A DNA stretch of 64,000 bases from positions 162,496,937 through 162,560,936 of the forward strand of contig NC_133660.1 in the NCBI RefSeq assembly GCF_037893015.1, read 5' to 3'. This DNA comes from Macrotis lagotis (taxonomy: Eukaryota > Chordata > Mammalia > Peramelemorphia > Peramelidae). Under the pieces are notes generated by a model. The model was given only the letters and a program-made list of their open reading frames with translations. It had not been told where the DNA came from and did not search any database. The translations under genes were made by a program, and so were the position numbers. Shown piece after piece: positions 48,135 through 59,418 of the stretch (the stretch's first letter is position 1; each line of letters begins with the position of its first letter).

Positions 48135-48375
48135 GACTGAAATAAGAGAAAATTTCTTAGGTGTGTAAGAGTAGAGTTTGAAGGAGCTCATATTGTATAG
48201 CTTTGACTCTGTCCATAAAGAATGATAAACGAAGCATAAACCTGGGTTCTATCTATCTAGTGCTACTAACTAGCTGAATGACTAAATGATTTAGCCCGAT
48301 CTCAACTATTGGGGGGGAGGCAGTGGCAGATGTGGGAAGCTTGAGCAGTCTTCTGGGTTTAAAGAGACAACTTCA

Positions 48376-48487
48376 GGGGCGGCTAGGTGGTGTAATGGAG
48401 GCAGGCGTCCCTGGGTTCAAATCCGGCCTCAGACACTTTCCAAAAGCCACTTAACCCCACTGCCTGGCAAAAACCTAAAAAAAAAAA
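48376..48487 (+). repeat. CORE-SINE with internal deletions
   Basis: Head and tail are present; a part before GGCAGGCGTCCCTG and the TTAATAATTACC block are missing. Confidence 0.9.
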
Positions 48488-48500
48488 GTTACATTGCTCT

Positions 48501-48600
48501 GGGCGGCTAGGTGGCACCGGCCCTGGAGTCAGGAGTCCCTGAGTTCAAATCCGACTTCAGACGCGTAGTAATGACCTAGTGGGCAAGCCACTTAACTTCC
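48501..48600 (+). repeat. CORE-SINE with internal deletions
   Basis: Head GGGCGGCTAGGTGGCACCGG skips about 20 bases; it has lost CTGTGTGGCC and the poly-A. Confidence 0.9.
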
Positions 48601-49094
48601 CAGAAAAGGGCATTTGCATATGCCCCAGTCAACTTGCCTGAAGCTCCCAAACACAAAAAGAGGCAAAAAGCTCACAATCCGAAGAAAGATGGGAAGATGT
48701 GGGAAAGGGGGCACCGTGGGCGCACGAGGCGGAAGGCTTAGGTCGGGCACAAGCGCCCGCTTCGGGGCCGGCGGCGGCGCGGGGCTCCCGGGCGCGGCGC
48801 CCCCTTGGCAGGCGCGTCAGGCCGCGGTCACAATGGGCCCCGGGGCGCGCGGGGCCCCGGCCCCCCGGGCCCGGCTTCTGCCCCCCGGCCCCCCACGCCG
48901 CGGTCGTGCCGCCCTCTTCGCCGCCTCCCCTTGCCCCCGCCGAGCCGCCCGCGAGCCCGGCCCCCGCCGCCCCGCCGGCCCGGCCCGGCGGCCCGCGGGG
49001 GTCCGGGGGGCTCCCGGGCGCCCCCGCCGCTAGGCCGCAGCGGCGCGCCTCCACGCTCCCCGGCCGGGCGCCGGCGCGGCCCCGCAGCCCTCAC

Positions 49095-49304
49095 CTCGGC
49101 GCGGGCCGCCTCCAGCTCCTGAGCCTCCGCCGGCTGCGGCTGGAGCCGCTGCGGGGCCGCCGGTTCCTGGTCTCGGCCGCCGACCTCTTCCTCGGGCGCG
49201 GCCCCCAGCCCGAGCGGGAGCAGCAGCAGCAGCAGCAGCAGCGGCAGCGGCGGCAGCGGCAGCGGCGGCGGCGGCGAGGCTCGTCGGCCCCCCAGCGCCG
49301 CCAT
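49095..49304 (-). CDS. TMEM165: TMEM165 exon 1: start codon, signal peptide
   Basis: TMEM165 is the Golgi cation/proton exchanger of the UPF0016/GDT1 family, needed for Mn2+ supply to glycosyltransferases; human loss causes CDG-IIk. This exon gives residues 1-70: MAALGGRRAS, a hydrophobic signal sequence with eight leucines in a row (about 11-34), then the Glu/Gln/Pro-rich lumenal N-terminus ending EAARAE. ATG at 49,304-49,302, donor GTGAGG. The six exons together (978 bases) encode 325 residues against 324 in human, with both E-x-G-D-(K/R)-(S/T) signatures intact, so the gene looks functional. Confidence 0.93.
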
Positions 49305-49670
49305 CCCGCCGGCCGAGCGTGCCGACGCGCCGGGAGGCCCGGGCGGAGGAGGAAGTGGGGCCGGAAGGCGGCGGCTCGGGCGGCCCGCGCCGCGCCGCGC
49401 GCCCCGCCTCCCCGCGCCGCCGCACTGCGCAGGCGCGCCCGCCGCGAGGCCGCGCGCCCGGAGGGGGCCCGAGCCGGAGGCGCGGCGGGGGAGGGGACGG
49501 GGAGCCCGGCCGACCTGGGCCCGCGCGAGGACTAGCGGCGACCCCCGCCCGGCGGCCCATTGGCCGGCGCGCTGACGTCGGCGCGGCGGGGGCGGGCGCG
49601 GCCCGAGCCGCCCTCCAATCGGCCTCGCCCGCTCTTGTCACGGCGCACAGAGCCCTCCGATTGGCCCTGC
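49305..49670 (-). promoter_or_regulatory. TMEM165: TMEM165 5-prime UTR and core promoter region
   Basis: No TATA box is seen. Three CCAAT boxes lie upstream: 49,559-49,563 and 49,660-49,664 (minus strand) and 49,615-49,619 (plus strand). There is a GC box at 49,588-49,597 (GGGGGCGGGC) and a CRE-like TGACGTC at 49,573-49,579. This is a typical housekeeping CpG promoter; the start site probably lies between 49,350 and 49,560 but cannot be fixed from sequence. Confidence 0.65.
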
Positions 49671-49770
49671 CGCGCCGGAGCCCCCTGACCCCTAGTCCGG
49701 AACCGTGTCGTGGGGACGCGGGAGAAGCGCTGCCGCCCTCCCGGCCCGAGCTCGGATGAATGGACTCCTC

Positions 49771-50395
49771 GGGCCGGCCGGGCCTAGCACCCGGGACAGG
49801 AGACAGGACACCGGCCGTGGAGCCATGACACAGGACAACGGGCAGCATCCCCGCCGCGCGGGGGTCCGGGCGACCACTGTGGACGGCCCAAAAAGGGGAA
49901 AGACCTCGCTCGGGACATCCCTGCAGTGTTTCTGAGCACCTCGGGCGCCGTTATTTCATTACTTCATTAATAAAGGGGAGATGAGGACAAGGAGATGCAT
50001 CGAATGTTATGTATTTGTAGTTAAACTTAAGCTAGATGCATAACTATGTAAAATGTCTATATATATGCCAAAATACACCTGTTGTATATATATATAAACA
50101 ACCATTTGCAAACTTTAAAGCACTCTTATAAATCACTATTATCATTATTTATGGTAGTGTTTACCTTAAGGTTTCAACTGATAAACATGAGAACTGAGGA
50201 CCGTTCATACACGAGGAGCAAAAGCCAGTGAACTTAGATCAGGAGACTGGAAAATTAAACTGGATCAATATTTATTACTCCTTGACTAACTCTACAAGGA
50301 GAGTGAAAAACAAGGTCTGTACATGCTTGACAAGGCTCTTTATTTTTGTAATGTTAGTGGGGAAATTCTTCATACTAGATAGAGATTGTTTTTTG
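49771..50395. other. Upstream flank of TMEM165, no gene seen
   Basis: GC falls quickly from about 49,950; then AT-rich unique sequence. Confidence 0.5.
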
Positions 50396-50409
50396 GAACA
50401 ATGTAATTT

Positions 50410-50534
50410 TTTTTTAGGTTTTTGCAAGGCAATGACTTGCCCAAGGCCACACCGCTAAATAACTATTAAGTGTCTGAGGTCAGATTTGAACCCAGGGACT
50501 CCTGAGTCCAGGGCCAGTGCCACCTAGCCACCCA
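50410..50534 (-). repeat. CORE-SINE, first of two at one target site
   Basis: Lies between copies 1 and 2 of GAACAATGTAATTT (50,396-50,409; 50,535-50,548). Internally deleted. Confidence 0.93.
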
Positions 50535-50548
50535 GAACAATGTAATTT

Positions 50549-50708
50549 TTGATTTTTAGGTTTTTGCAAGGCAGGCAAATAGGGTTAAGTGGCTTGCCCA
50601 AAGGTAGGCAATTATTAAGTAAGTGAGGTCGGATTTGAATGCAGATACTCCTGACTCCAGGGCCTGCGCTGTATCCACTGTACCACCTAGCTGCCCCCCC
50701 CCCCCCCA
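50549..50708 (-). repeat. CORE-SINE, second of two at one target site
   Basis: Lies between copies 2 and 3 of the same repeat (third at 50,709-50,722). A run of C marks its head end. Confidence 0.93.
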
Positions 50709-50814
50709 GAACAATGTAATTTCAATGCTAATTTACTTCAATCCCATTTGAATAAGTATACGTTATTCTGGTTAAATATTCACTTTCCCTACCCTCTGAT
50801 AGGACCCATCACAG

Positions 50815-51030
50815 ACACTGTGGTGCAATGGAAACAACATTGAATTCAGAGTCAGAAAACTGGACATTCAGTTCTGGTTTTGATACTTGCTGTTTCACCT
50901 TGAGCAAATCACTTTACCTCAATTTCTTCATCTATAAAATGGGTATATCTGCTCTAACTCACATGGTTATTGAGAGGATTAGTGAAAATATGGATATGAA
51001 AGCATTTGGTAATTATAAAATGATCATTTC
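50815..51030 (+). repeat. MIR, near full length
   Basis: GTGGTGCAATGGAAACAACA head, TTGAGCAAATCACTTTACCTC core, CATCTATAAAATGGGTATAT tail. Confidence 0.88.
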
Positions 51031-52039
51031 ATGACTTTATGAAATAAGTTGCAGGCTACATTTCAGCTTTTTTATCATTATTACTTAGTATGAATTAAAC
51101 ACTCACAGGACCATCCACATATCCTATCATTGCCCTCAGTCCACTTAAGAGGGCAGCACTGAAAGCAGAATTAGCTAAAGTCCCAACTGTCCTGAATTCT
51201 TGTCCAGAACATAAATTTCATCAATTGATGAGCCCACACTTGTATGGCAGAAAGATTCATAGCTAAAATCTAAAGTTATTCCAATCGGGCTGTACCCAGA
51301 AAATAGGCTAATCACAGGGTGTGAAAGGCTGTGGGTGTTTGGGAGGACATCCAATCTCTCAAATTTATTTCCTTTAAGAACTTCACCCCATTTCATGCAG
51401 GTCCCAATAGGGAGTTGGCTATGATGTGAATTCTTCTTTATGGATCCATATGGGAATAACTCCCTATCTCAACCACTTTAAAAGGGACGGAGGGCTGTCC
51501 CCAGCCAGAGGTTTTAGTCAATTTACCTGAATAGAAACAAAAGTCCTCAGAGAACCTCCCAACCTATGGCCCTCTCCTGTGGAAACCATCTCAGCCCTGC
51601 CTCCTTTAGATCATACCCTCAGGAGCCACTGCTCTGCTGACTCATCAGATATCTGTTTGAACTTCTCTTGCAACCCCTCCAGTTCCTTGGTGAAGAAGAC
51701 CTGCCCAGCCCCTGCTCCCATAGGGAAGGGAATCACCTTCCTGCTGGAAGCAGCTATATGAAAATTCTGGGGAATTTCTGCCACCATGGAAATTCCTAAG
51801 TGTCTCCTTCGTATTCATTACCCCTTTCTCATAGCTTCAGTCTCATTGGAACTGTAATCTCTGGAAACAACCTCGGGGTCAACAATTACATGGTAAATTC
51901 CAGTCCCATTAGGAAAGCATCCCTGCATTTACATGGACAGTAGCTCCATTTTCCTCCCTCTTGGCTTTCATTGCCCAGTCCCTAAAGACTGAAACCTCTC
52001 TCAAACTGTTGAAATGAATGAACCAGTTCCCTTTCTTTC
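51031..52039. other. Intergenic, nothing recognised
   Basis: About 1 kb of moderate GC with no clear repeat or exon. Confidence 0.45.
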
Positions 52040-52438
52040 AGACAGTCAGTGAACAAACTATCTTCTGTGTGCAGATACTGTGCTAAACCTCGGGTCCTTA
52101 CTCTCAAGGATCTCTCAATCACCAAACAACACATAAACACTTTTTACAGAAGATATATACCTGTACCAGACAGATTTGGTGGAAACCAACTGAGGGAAGG
52201 AGGGGTTGAAAAAGGCTCTTTGTAGAAGATGGAATTTTATCTGGAATGTGAAGAAAGTCGGAATTTGGGAAATGGAGATGAAGAGGGAGAGAATTCCAGG
52301 TATGAAGAACAGCCTGTGAAAATGCTCCTGGTCAATCAGATTGCAGAGTATGCTGAAGGTGAAAGGTTTAGAAAGACGGGAAAAGTAGGAGAGGGCAGTG
52401 TTGAAGAGCTTTGAAGATCAAATAGGATTTATTAGTTA
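52040..52438 (+). repeat. Old unclassified mammalian repeat
   Basis: GCAGATACTGTGCTAAACC, then AGATGGAATTTTATCTGGAA and GAACAGCCTGTGAAAATGCT. The same series of phrases recurs at 38,750, 43,430, 47,150-47,290, 58,800-59,350, 59,930-60,097 and 62,168-62,530. It looks like a long ancient interspersed repeat. Confidence 0.55.
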
Positions 52439-52439
52439 T

Positions 52440-52757
52440 GGGCAGCTAGGTGGTGGGGTGGATAAGGAACCAGCCCTGAAATCAGGAGGGCCTGAGTTCA
52501 AATCCAACCTCAGATACTTGACTTACTAGCTGTGAGATTCTGAGCAAGTCACTTAACCCTGATTGCCCTGCATCCAGTCATCTCCAGTTGTCCTGATTCC
52601 TATCTGGCCATTGGACCCAGATGGCTCTAGAGGAGAAAATGAGGCTGGTGACTTAGCCCAGCCCTACCCTGCCTCACTCAAATCCAATTAGTGTGTTTGT
52701 CATGACATCACCTCCCTGATATCATGATCTTCTTTAAGAACAAAGAACAAACAACAT
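52440..52757 (+). repeat. Full-length CORE-SINE with long RTE tail
   Basis: tRNA-like head, CORE, then about 180 bases of tail ending CATCACCTCCCTGATATCAT and AAGAACAAAGAACAAACAAC. Best reference copy in the window for the long-tailed type. Confidence 0.92.
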
Positions 52758-52874
52758 AATCATTAAAGAGGAGGATGACATAGAGGCTTGTCTTTTAGGA
52801 AGTTCAGTCTTATTATTCTGTCAGACCACCTTTAATTGATTTTTCTTTCTCATGACTTTTCTCCTTTGTACTTT

Positions 52875-53355
52875 TATTTTTTAAAATTAATATTTTATTT
52901 GTCCAAATACAGGTTATGAAAATTTTTTCAACATTCATCCATGTGTATATGTATATTTTTAAGTTACAAAATTTCCTTTTTACCCTCCCTTCCCCCTCCC
53001 TCCCCTCCATGGTGAACAGTCAAATTAACTTTGCACATGCATATTTTTGATGAACATGTTTAGAGATTAGTCACTTTTGGTATGAGGAATTAGGATTAAG
53101 GGAAAGAGATACATAAGAGATTATTTTTATAAAGTGTTAATCATATTCTGAAGAGGTTTTTTTTGTTTTGTTTTGTTTTGTTTTTCTTCCTCTGGATGGG
53201 GATAACATTGTCCATAGCCGGTCTAATACAGTTGTCCTAGCTCTCTGAACTGCTGAAAGGAGCTGCTTCCATCAAGGTTGATCATCTCACAATATTATTG
53301 TTATTGTCAGACTATCTTCTGTAAGATGATTGACAACAACTAGAGAATGCTGGTC
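52875..53355 (-). mobile_element. L1-like 3-prime end, older subfamily
   Basis: Plus-strand text CCCTCCCCTCCATGGTGAAC, then TTCCTCTGGATGGGGATAAC and GTTGATCATCTCACAATATT resembles reversed L1 3-prime UTR. Confidence 0.6.
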
Positions 53356-53689
53356 TTAGAGCTTTCTTTACTGTCCTTCCTCTAATCACCCAGCACCCTC
53401 AGTGCTAATTGCCCAGGGTGAGATGGAGACTGTTCCCTGTCCCATTGAGAGGCCTCCCATATGTGAGCAGAAGGGCTCTTGTGCCTCGGTTCCCTACGTA
53501 TCTGGTCACCTGGCTATCTGGACCTTGTGCCCTCAAACAGGAGGGGAGCCACAAGGCCATCTCATCTCAGCCATGACGAGGCCCTAATGCCAACACCCTC
53601 GAAGTTCGTTTTCACCCAAGACAGTTAACAACAGAAGGTTTAACAAATGTGGATGTACAATACTCACTTGATTGTTCACCACTGAAGGG
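53356..53689. other. Intergenic, nothing recognised
   Basis: Moderate GC; contains a 61-residue frame without any familiar motif. Confidence 0.4.
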
Positions 53690-53795
53690 AGGGCGGAAGG
53701 AAATTTTTTAACTTAAAAATATGCATACTCATGTGGATGAATGTTGAAAAACTTTCATAACATGTAATTGGAAAAATAAAACATCAATTCAAAAA
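53690..53795 (+). mobile_element. L1-like 3-prime terminus
   Basis: AACTTAAAAATATGCATACT, TTGGAAAAATAAAACATC and an A-rich end; opposite orientation to the fragment just before and of similar type. Confidence 0.6.
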
Positions 53796-54369
53796 AAAAT
53801 AGAAGGTTTATTTGTCTGAAACAGTGAGGCTATTGCATCAAGGATATGGTATTTCTCTCCCATAGATTTTCTTTCTCTATGGAAATATATTTGAGGTGGA
53901 GTAAATCCTGTGGTCTTCTGACATCTAGAGTGACCTTAACTCCACGTAGGTGGGACTTTAAAATTTAAGTGACCAAGGAGTCCAATGGGGGGGAGTCATG
54001 GGACAGTTGTTTCTTTTTAGGGAAAACTAATTCCTGTTTCAGAAAAGAATGGACACTCTACTCCCATTTAAGGTGTTACTCTATTACTGAAGTACCACTG
54101 CAATGTCCACAGGGGCTGGAGTGCAATAATATTCACTATTCCATACCCAGGTGTGCTTGACTGAGTCAAAACCAAGATCTCACCACTTTTCTCTCCAGAA
54201 AGTCACAGCTAGCAAAGCCATGCTAGAAGTTTGGGTGTTTTTTTTTTAAACAGCAGCACCCAACCTCTTTGCCTCTGTTACCTCTGTCACAAGGGAATAA
54301 CCAAAGGACCACTCAGGATTTACCGTGACACTAAAGTACAAGACTTTTCTTGGGTCCCATATTGCCAGA

Positions 54370-54800
54370 AGCAGCAAATGTGTCATCCTTATATAAACTG
54401 ATGCAAAGTGAAATGAGCAGAACCATGAGGACCCTGTACCCAGTAGCAGCAATATTGTATGATGATCAACTGTGAATGATTTAGTTATTGTCAGCAATAT
54501 GATTCAATTCATAGGATTCAAGACAGTTTCAAAGACCTCATGATGAAAAATGCTATCCACCTCCAAAGACAGAACTGATGGGGTCTGAATGCAAATCAAA
54601 GCGTATTTTTTTTTTACTCATCATTTTTCTTCTTTTTTTGTCTCTTTTCTTTTACAACCTAATATGGTTTTGCATCACATGTACAATCTATTTCAAATTG
54701 TTTGCCCTCTCAATGGAGGAGGAGAGGGAAAGACTTTTAACTTGAAATTTAAAGTTAAATATTAGTTTTTACGTGGAAATGGAAAAATAAAATGTTAAAT
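54370..54800 (+). mobile_element. L1-like 3-prime end
   Basis: AACTGATGCAAAGTGAAATG, GAGCAGAACCATGAGGACCC, then ACGTGGAAATGGAAAAATAA and an A-rich tail. Confidence 0.72.
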
Positions 54801-54937
54801 AAATACTTTTTTAAAAAAGCTTGTCATCCCCCAAAGGTCATTGGAGTCAATTCAAGTTCCCTGCATTATATTTAAGTTCTAATTCATTAATATTAGCAAT
54901 GATATTAATATTAACAATTAATATTAACAATATGCTA

Positions 54938-55082
54938 AGTGGCATAGTCGATAGAGCACCAGCCCTGGAGTCAGGAGGACCTGAGTTCAAATCTGATATC
55001 AGATACTTAATAATTAACCTAGCTGTGTGACCTTGGGCAAGTCACTTAACCCCATTGCCTTTCCAAAACAAACAAAAATAAA
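54938..55082 (+). repeat. CORE-SINE
   Basis: Complete body from GCTAAGTGGCATAGTCGATA to an A-rich tail. Confidence 0.92.
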
Positions 55083-55505
55083 ACAAAAATAAAGCAAGTA
55101 CAAAAACAATGATTAAAGGACTTTGGCAAGTGAGGAATTGTGCAGAACATCTACTATACCTGAGCCTATACCTTCTCTGAGGGGAAGAAACCGGTCTCTG
55201 GATTATTGTACAATGAGCCTAATGCATTGAGAAGAATTCAGTGAATATTATTTAGCATTTTGGAGCTAAAACATTATTTTACATTACCCATTATACTTTG
55301 AAGATGTCTTCTTAAAAGAACAGAAAATATACTGGGAATTATTGAATATTCAACTGAGTAATCTGGTTGAAACAGAAAGACAGAATCTTACTTGCCTCTT
55401 GAAAGTTTGCAGAAGGTCATGTTCTGATATATGGAATAATTCTGATGTTTCTCATATTAGATGGAACAGTTGACTTTTGTGCAGATTTTGAATATTTGAA
55501 TTTCT

Positions 55506-55663
55506 TTTAGGGTTTATTTTTATTTTGCAAGGCAAATGGGGTTAAGTGGCTTGCCCAAGGCCACACAGCTAGGTAATTATTAAGTGTCTGAGATCTGATT
55601 TGAACTCAGGTCCTCCTGACTCCAGGGCCAGTGTTCTATCCACTGCACCACCTAGCTGCCCCA
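55506..55663 (-). repeat. CORE-SINE, young
   Basis: Perfect 15-base target repeat AATATTTGAATTTCT at 55,491-55,505 and 55,664-55,678. Confidence 0.97.
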
Positions 55664-55914
55664 AATATTTGAATTTCTATAAGTACAATGTAGAATATGA
55701 TAACCTTAATGTGCTCTGTGCCATTCAGATCAAATCTGGAATGTTGTATTCAATCCTAGATGAGTAACATTTACATTACAATACAAACTAAAGCATATCC
55801 AGAAGGGCCTTCCAGGATAGAAAGATATGTAAAACCACATCATATGGAGAATGGTTATTTGGATTGGAGAAGAAATTTAGGGGGGGACATGACCAGTGAC
55901 TTCATATATGTCTG

Positions 55915-55915
<1 letters not shown>

Positions 55916-55960
<45 letters not shown>

Positions 55961-55961
55961 C
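55916..55961. repeat. (TATC)n microsatellite
   Basis: About 11 tetranucleotide units. Confidence 0.96.
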
Positions 55962-56234
55962 ATCTATATATGTATGTGTATATAGTGAGATAAGGATAGG
56001 CAGGGATTATGTTTATTCTGCTTGACTCTTGTTTAATGAGTAAAAGTTTCAGGGGGATATTTCAGTTCAGGCTATCAAAGAATTTCCTAAAATATAGTGC
56101 CATCTGAAAATAGAACTGGGTCAACTCATGAAGTGGTCTTAGAGTCCCATCACTAAAGATGTCCAAGCCAAGTTTTGACAACCATTTGTCCTAAATGTTG
56201 TAAAAGGTACAGGGTTGAATTAGATGAACCTTCC

Positions 56235-56375
56235 ATTCTATTATTGCTTCTTGTCCCTCATTCTTGAAAAGGACCAATGACTTCACAAGCATGATGTCTT
56301 GACTTTCAAGTGAGTTGGCTTAAGATTCATCACCCTTGTTCTCTCCTTCAGAGTCCAGTGGCAAGACAAAGGTCA
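56235..56375 (-). repeat. RTE-like tail of a long CORE-SINE
   Basis: CCCTCATTCTTGAAAAGGACC and CTCCTTCAGAGTCCAGTGG match the tail type at 7405. Confidence 0.7.
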
Positions 56376-57149
56376 AGATGATAATTTTATGATTATATGC
56401 AAAAGAAGTACTAATCTAATTCCAAGTCTTTGTGAGGTATCAAGAGTTCAGTGTGAAATGGGAAGCAGTGTAATATTGAATAATCTAAGACTGCTTTAAG
56501 GTTATGGAAAAAATTAACTAGATCCATCTCTTTCCTCCTACCTATTCCCCCTTTCTCATTTCTTCTAATTGCCTGACTTTATAGATCATAGATGAGAGAC
56601 TATGAAAGAGATTTCTTCTATAAGATATAAGATCATGAGTATTTATTTTCCTTATTCTTTATAGTCTGAACCAAAGTGAGTTAGCAGGTTCTATTTTGAA
56701 CTGAAATGCTATGAGTCACATGATTAGAAAAAGCAAATTCTGTCAGGGAATGTAGGAGTAGAAAATACTAAAAGCAGACAGCATAATCCATCTGAATCTA
56801 AATTATTATGATCTTTTATTAAAGACTTAGATCAGGAAAATATTGCCTTATCATGTGGTACAGTTAGCAGCTTCTCTCACTGCAATTTGATTTTTGTTTT
56901 TGGTTTCAGATAAAGTTTGGAGTTTCATAAGGAGGAAGTCAAGGATAGGGAAAACTCTGAGTCATGAAGTAGGAGATGCTGACTTGGACATTTTAGGCTA
57001 GTTACCACAAGTACTTTGCTTTAGGGTTTGCCACTCCTTTACCAACCAGTTTTTAATATGGAACCAAATGCCAAAATAATTTCTGATCTTATCAATAAAC
57101 CAGCATTTTGTTATTAAGGAAAATTTGGCAACATGCATATTGAGGAAGA
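56376..57149. other. Intergenic, nothing recognised
   Basis: AT-rich; no repeat or exon that I can name. Confidence 0.45.
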
Positions 57150-57300
57150 AGGGAATGTGCCTTTATATGGGACCTACCTTATACCAGGAACTATATTGCA
57201 AATATTAACTCATTTGACCCTCACCCTGACCCTATGAGGTAGGTACTGTTATTATCCTTGAAGAAACTGAGACAAACAGATGAAATGACCTAATCTGGCC
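57150..57300 (-). repeat. MIR-family fragment
   Basis: CTCATTTGACCCTCACCCTG, CTATGAGGTAGGTACTGTTA, then GAAACTGAGACAAACAG. Confidence 0.75.
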
Positions 57301-57304
57301 TATT

Positions 57305-57830
57305 GATTTCACCTTTGCTACATCTCTCCACATACCCCTTTTCTTCCCTAACACTGCCACCACTCTAGTATAGACCCTGATCACCTCACAACTGGACTAT
57401 TATAAAAGCTTACTGAATGGACTACCTGGTTCAGTCTCTCTCTTCCCCAATCCAATCCAGCTTGCAATCACTGGAGTGATTTTCCTAAAGCATATTACCC
57501 CAGTACTCAAATTCTAATGGCTCCCTACTATCGTCTCTAGGATCAAATACAAAAAATACTTTAGCATTCAAATCCTTCATAACTTAGCCCCAACTGATGA
57601 CTTTGGTTTCCTTATACCCCATCATCTGACTCTTCAATGAAGATAATCCATCTCTAGACTCCAAATATTTTCTCTGATTGATCCCCATACTGGAACATTC
57701 TCCCTCTTCCATTCTTATCTACTGCCCTCTCTGCCTTCCCATAACTCTCATCTAAAATCCCTTCTCTTTTCTGAAGATTCATTCAGCCTCCTCCTTATTA
57801 CTATATCCTAGGACTTGGTACTCTTAAGAT
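57305..57830 (+). mobile_element. L2 LINE fragment
   Basis: TGGCTCCCTACTATCGTCTC, AGGATCAAATACAAAAAAT, TTCATAACTTAGCCCCAACT and TGGAACATTCTCCCTCTTCC follow the end of L2 ORF2 in order. Old and heavily mutated. An MIR piece (minus) follows at 57,985-58,110. Confidence 0.8.
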
Positions 57831-58189
57831 ATATATCCTCACCCTTCCATAAGCACAAAATTGAAAGAATGCTATATCAGAGGGAGAAAATAAGGTTCAT
57901 TTCTCTAGCTTTACAGATTATAGGGCTTCTGTGATAGGATTTATCTAGTTTTTTTTAATTGGAAAATAGCAATAAAGTTCTACTCATTTGTAAAATTAGG
58001 AGAATTGAGGTTCAGTAACATTAAACGACTAGCCTAAGATCACATGGGTAACAAATAGCAGAGCCTTAGGATTTCTAATTATGAATCCAGTACTCTGGAA
58101 CTTGGAAATAATTCCCCTTTCAAATCAACAATTAGCAATCGAGTGACTACTGTATATGAGGCATTCTGGTTTGTGCCAAGTAAGATGAA

Positions 58190-58480
58190 CTCGCTTAACT
58201 ACATGGGTGGTCAAGGATTGAAGAATGACTAAACAAATTGTGGTACAGGAATATTATTGTACTGTAAGAAATTATAGTATGGAGACTTCAGAAACATGGG
58301 AAGATTTATCTGATTTGAGAGTGAAATTAAACAGAACTAGGAAAACAAAAATGTAAATTGAAAGAACAGTGAAAACTGTGAGTATAATTACCAAGATTAG
58401 AAGAAAGTTAAGAAAATGCACCTTCTTCCCTTAGAGCTATGGAAAGATTACTGCATATACTGTCAGAAGAAGTCAGTGAA
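58190..58480 (+). mobile_element. L1-like 3-prime fragment
   Basis: ACTAAACAAATTGTGGTACA, ATTATTGTACTGTAAGAAAT and AAACAGAACTAGGAAAACAA resemble the L1 ORF2 end and 3-prime UTR. Confidence 0.6.
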
Positions 58481-58799
58481 TGGTTAGTTTTGCTGAACTG
58501 TTTTTGTTTTTTTTATTCTTTTCATCTTTACGACAAAAGAAAATTTACTGGGAAGAGGTAGGGAAAAGGATTAAATTCATAAATATAATGGTAGAGCAAA
58601 AGTCATCAATTTTTAAAAATGAAAAAAAGTACAGCCCTTGCTCTCTTATCTTTTCCAATAAGGCAAGGTACAAATAATTGAACAGAATGTTAAAATCATA
58701 AGAGAAGTACATAGTTTTAAGGATATTCCAAAGTGGGAGGTCCCACACCTTCAATCAGGAAAATCTTCATGAAGGGAAGATTCAAGGAAACACAAGATA

Positions 58800-59345
58800 T
58801 GTTTAGAGGATAATAAATAGCCCATTCAGACTGGAATACTGAGCACATTAGAAAATAATGGAAAGCAATAATAGAAAGGTAAGTTGCAGCCATATTGTTG
58901 AGGAATTTTGAATGTAAGGAGTTTGGGAATAGTAGGCACTTAATTATTTGCTGAATTATTTAGCAGGCTATGATGAGCCACTGAAACTTCTTGAGCAAGG
59001 GTCTCATATGATAAAGGCTGCAATTTAAGTTTGGTCTAGCAAGTATATTTTAGGAGACAGAATAGCTAGATGAAGGCCTGAATGAAGCTAGTGGTGATAA
59101 AATGGAATTATAGTAGCTAGAAGCTGTGGGGCTTGATAGTGGATTGGAACGGGGTAGGAGGGCAGGCAGGAAGAAGTTAAAAAATGACTCCAAGGTTTGA
59201 GACTTGAGAAACAAGAACAGGTTTCAAAACAGAAAAAGGGAAGGAATGAAGTTTGGTTTCAAAAGTGAAAATGGAGTTTGGTTTTAGATGCTTTGAGTAT
59301 AAAATGTTATTAAAGCATCCAAATGGAGATATTAACAAGCAATTA
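58800..59345 (+). repeat. Old unclassified mammalian repeat
   Basis: ATGATGAGCCACTGAAACTT, CTCATATGATAAAGGC and TGACTCCAAGGTTTGAG belong to the same long ancient repeat as at 52,040. Confidence 0.5.
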
Positions 59346-59359
59346 GAAATGTGGATCCT

Positions 59360-59418
59360 TGTAGCTATGTGGCCTTGGGCAACCACTTAACTACATTTGC
59401 CTTGCAAAAACCTAAAAA
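59360..59418 (+). repeat. 5-prime-truncated CORE-SINE (59 bp)
   Basis: Perfect 13-base target repeat AAATGTGGATCCT at 59,347-59,359 and 59,419-59,431 around only the 3-prime end of the SINE. Confidence 0.95.

Larger units (their letters stand above)
38511..49094. other. TMEM165 intron 1, repeat-rich
   Basis: 10.6 kb. Beyond the repeats listed, old repeat pieces are at 42,520-42,800, an AT-rich simple stretch at 42,985-43,050, MIR at 43,150-43,345 (minus), 44,375-44,500 (plus) and 45,050-45,135 (minus), and an old unclassified repeat at 47,100-47,880. No other gene is recognised. Confidence 0.7.
48690..49770. promoter_or_regulatory. TMEM165: CpG island over TMEM165 promoter and exon 1
   Basis: About 1.1 kb of extreme GC content dense in CG dinucleotides, in an otherwise AT-rich window. 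It covers exon 1 and the upstream region. Long open frames on both strands here are composition artefacts. Confidence 0.95.

Noticed and set aside
48614-49848. Several long open frames on both strands (up to 278 codons)
   Set aside because: They lie in the CpG island, where stop codons are rare. Only the minus-strand frame starting at 49,304 matches a known protein and splices to further exons.
53402-53587. 61-residue frame with moderate GC
   Set aside because: No splice sites or homology that I recognise; likely chance.
55916-55961. Possible CRISPR-like or satellite array
   Set aside because: Simple tetranucleotide microsatellite without spacers.
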